Shown here: in pieces, positions 63,001 through 64,000 of the stretch
How the letters are laid out: each line of letters opens with the position of its first letter
Position numbering within the stretch: the first letter of the stretch is position 1
Origin: Bacteroidetes bacterium OLB10
Lineage (GTDB): Bacteria; Bacteroidota; Bacteroidia; AKYH767-A; OLB10
Length of the DNA: 64,000 bases
Assembly: GCA_001567275.1 (NCBI GenBank)
Contig: LNBX01000034.1
Span: forward strand, 1-64,000
Direction of reading: 5' to 3'
Notes under the pieces: model-generated
Told to the model about the DNA's origin: nothing
Databases searched by the model: none
Seen by the model: the letters and a program-made list of their open reading frames with translations, nothing else
Made by a program: the position numbers and the translations under genes

Positions 63001-64000
63001 ATTTTGTCAGGGAGGCAGTGTAACACTTACTGCAAGTGCAGGTACTTCTTATTTATGGTCAAACGGTGCAACAACACAGTCAATTACCGTAACCTCTTCA
63101 GGTAATTATAATGTAACAGTATCTCAAAGTGGCGGATGTGCAGCAGTTAGTAATACTGTAAACGTATCTGTTAGCACAGCTCCTGCGGCAACAATTACGC
63201 CCAGTGGTTCAACTTCAATTTGCCCTGGTTCAAGCGTGACATTAACTGCAAGTACAGGTAGTAATTATTTGTGGTCAAATGGTGCAACTACACAATCCAT
63301 AACTGTAAATACTGCAGGCGGTTATTCAGTAACAGTGAGCAATGCACAGGGTTGTTCGGCTACATCATCTCCGGTTTCTGTAACTATGTCAACAGGTTCT
63401 GTTCCTACTATTTCCGCAAACGGACCTACTACTTTTTGTCAGGGCAGCAATGTAACACTTACTGCAAGTACAGGAAGCAGCTATCTGTGGTCAAATGGAG
63501 CTACTACAAAATCTATCACAGTAAGTAGTTCAGGTACATTCTCAGTAACAGTTACTAGCGGAACATGCAGTGGAACTTCAGCACCCAAAACAGTTACTGT
63601 TAATTCATTGCCTAATGCAACTATCACAGCAAATGGCCCAACAACATTCTGCGCAGGTGGAAGTGTAGTTCTTACTTCAAGCACCGGAAATTCATATCTG
63701 TGGTCAAATGGAGCAACAACAAAATCTATCACTGTGACAACGGCTGGTAGTTATTTTGTAACGGTAAGCAATAGTAGCTGTTCGGCAACTTCAGCTTCAA
63801 CAGTAGTTACTGTAAATTCAACACCAACAGCAACCATCACAGCAAGCGGTGCAACCACATTCTGTCCCGGTGGCAGTGTAACACTTACTGCAAGCACAGG
63901 AAGCAGCTATCTTTGGTCAAACGGAAAGACAACAAAATCCATCACAGTATCAACTGCAGGATCATATTCAGTAACGGTTAGTAATGGAAGCTGCTCTGCA
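60068..64000 (+). CDS. Very large secreted multidomain protein with LamG-like domain and Ig-like repeats (3' end outside window)
   Basis: 1311 codons, open without a stop from ATG 60068 to the window end. A long N-region leads to an internal signal helix (about 28-52, ending NLVNAQ). About 60-245 is a LamG/concanavalin-like domain (TAFTIEFLFKPGYQF, GNWHHLVFKYSSNTGKKEIYIDG). About 255-800 is Trp/Tyr-rich (WPYNWRNWITAWHGWQWIVDS) and looks like an enzyme or binding domain that I do not recognise. About 820-955 resembles a CBM6/35-type module ending SVGQHTIRFTP...MFDKFVL. From ~971 on, 71-72-residue Ig-like repeats (LTASTGSSYLWSNGATTKSITV). Expected to be a T9SS-exported adhesin or glycan-active protein. 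Confidence 0.85.
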   Translation, partial: MALKIYSKTKAESNEPLNGDDKRWLSKFKLLSLSLLFIHLVLMMHAAFNLVNAQTYAPMSYWTFNSSPFNKDSMNRTNMDFTSYGCGYTVSNNSVVGKGLILGSSGDNINSGNFAVDTAFTIEFLFKPGYQFNQTLLFRRMDGGFSANFNFDGIYFYTYTNGTGSDEMKVPFDQIGKRSYGYYIDGNWHHLVFKYSSNTGKKEIYIDGECPSGYSKSISGKIISGSNTSLFWNQGVSYMKYFGEYDEIAIYNRSIPEKLIYQHYKDAINNHLPYSFNLTYSGSLPSATPITAALDPMDFPQGYLSPTTSALEQLRNYPTARYKPGNTLMKNFNWVDLMYMGGRFQPGVSDAQSVTNSVNLNEELAKNWNYMIQLRLSMDSWGNAWANLANQNPQLGTSLITLRAQLNPSTITSQSLSNDKYLQNSSGSFIDPNGNGSSHKWWRPTAPTSTYDNDGVQMRANVQDVLNALTRPLTMINENGEVFPWITDGALAADPAVVAAKNASGMDFQTFQASKFKENEIQSYRDKIFDLTALSNTKFTEYGIDGFPQYRQKYSQARLVNSQMNGQYYSTPDFYPRWPYNWRNWITAWHGWQWIVDSRYNELQVGDNLFSPFVAAGWDVDETKNMRPGQFLGLLKCLNMVGAEFFYTGYFNEAGNYNPPNPPPGNPAGYAWQTAAPSYAQGIASRYEDLLRNGSVLPGNVPAYYSDPNGKPGYTFWAGDLRKLVVVRKHNTQSKFAITGTIQPNTNMQGGAENESVATITLDGQQLKFNVRRQGSTYIYDKTNAANPVFYQLDAWHESSHPSHWSKDFVVEAELYDNTNATYNLKTIQAPGAAAGDYTDYTTAVVFPSGQSNFTPMEYEIQPRSTSQSNLYLWVRVRSTDGTATGVSVSLDNGSAKTIGCVADTNWTWYRIDACDQQPIEFTGISVGQHTIRFTPTNNKLMFDKFVLSSNSSLITNYSTATCSSGGSASATANGATSFCQGGSVTLTASAGTSYLWSNGATTQSITVTSSGNYNVTVSQSGGCAAVSNTVNVSVSTAPAATITPSGSTSICPGSSVTLTASTGSNYLWSNGATTQSITVNTAGGYSVTVSNAQGCSATSSPVSVTMSTGSVPTISANGPTTFCQGSNVTLTASTGSSYLWSNGATTKSITVSSSGTFSVTVTSGTCSGTSAPKTVTVNSLPNATITANGPTTFCAGGSVVLTSSTGNSYLWSNGATTKSITVTTAGSYFVTVSNSSCSATSASTVVTVNSTPTATITASGATTFCPGGSVTLTASTGSSYLWSNGKTTKSITVSTAGSYSVTVSNGSCSA
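62981..64000 (+). repeat. Tandem 213/216-base Ig-like coding repeats
   Basis: The TGG of the conserved YLWSNG box occurs at 63056, 63272, 63488, 63701 and 63914, spacing 216, 216, 213 and 213. At least five units, the last cut by the window end. Each unit has a Cys pair (FCxGG...CSA). Later units are more alike at DNA level than the first. Confidence 0.85.

Noticed and set aside
62981..64000. Possible CRISPR array because of regular repeats
   Set aside because: Period of 213-216 bases, in frame and translated into Ig-like units; no short repeat/spacer pattern.

Overview
The window looks like a chromosome segment of a free-living member of the Bacteroidota, probably Chitinophagales or Sphingobacteriales-like. 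The evidence is type IX secretion (T9SS) C-terminal sorting domains, a gingipain-like C25 peptidase, a FecR/ECF-sigma pair, a TonB receptor with a carboxypeptidase-regulatory N-domain, A-rich leaders, and -7 elements of the Bacteroidota consensus TAnnTTTG in front of many genes.

Layout. 1-6.4 kb: the tail of an Ala/Lys/Glu-rich coiled-coil protein, ATP-dependent PEP carboxykinase, a stand-alone biotin carboxylase, two small secreted proteins, tRNA-Gly(CCC) and a MarC-family membrane protein. 6.4-12.8 kb: a minus-strand operon for a NorSY-like heme-copper enzyme (small membrane protein, CuA/cytochrome c subunit II, subunit I, SCO/SenC copper chaperone), ending in a cytochrome b-ferredoxin-MvhD-like fusion and preceded by a Crp/Fnr regulator with N-terminal cysteines. 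13-14.5 kb: hemerythrin, AhpD-like and OsmC proteins. 14.7-16.3 kb: cyclophilin and a T9SS cargo protein. 16.4-21.2 kb: a second, tightly packed minus-strand operon of seven genes (DUF2249, DUF2249-RIC fusion, hemerythrin, DUF1858-DUF2249, NnrS-like membrane protein, DUF59, Rrf2 regulator). Together the two operons read as a nitric-oxide reduction and Fe-S repair island. Each has an inverted repeat lying over the -33 region of a recognisable promoter.

21.2-32.2 kb: ECF sigma/FecR/STN-domain cluster with a 16-residue-repeat protein, secreted T9SS-type proteins, a metallophosphoesterase, a TonB-dependent transporter and a leucine-rich-repeat surface protein. 32.4-35.2 kb: GH57 hydrolase and a GT4 glycogen-synthase-like enzyme. 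35.3-41.3 kb: PaaZ, a SHOCT-domain membrane protein, an enoyl-CoA hydratase and a fused 2-oxoacid dehydrogenase E1, pointing to aromatic or branched-chain acid catabolism. 41.2-48.2 kb: M61 peptidase, DUF2027/Smr protein, an acidic-tailed pRiA4b ORF-3-like protein and the C25 peptidase. 48.2-57.2 kb: surface-polysaccharide cluster. 57.2-59.6 kb: rny, a 6S-like RNA candidate, zapA and a ZapB-like coiled coil. 60.1-64 kb: the 5' part of a very large secreted protein, still open at the window end, with a LamG-like domain, an unrecognised central region, a carbohydrate-binding-like domain and at least five 71-72-residue Ig-like repeats.

Caution on sequence quality: six genes are interrupted at eight A/T homopolymers of 5-7 bases. 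In every case a one-base change in run length restores a family-like reading frame. Sequencing or assembly error is the simplest explanation, with transcriptional slippage or real mutation as alternatives. Everything here is read by eye; no database search was run.
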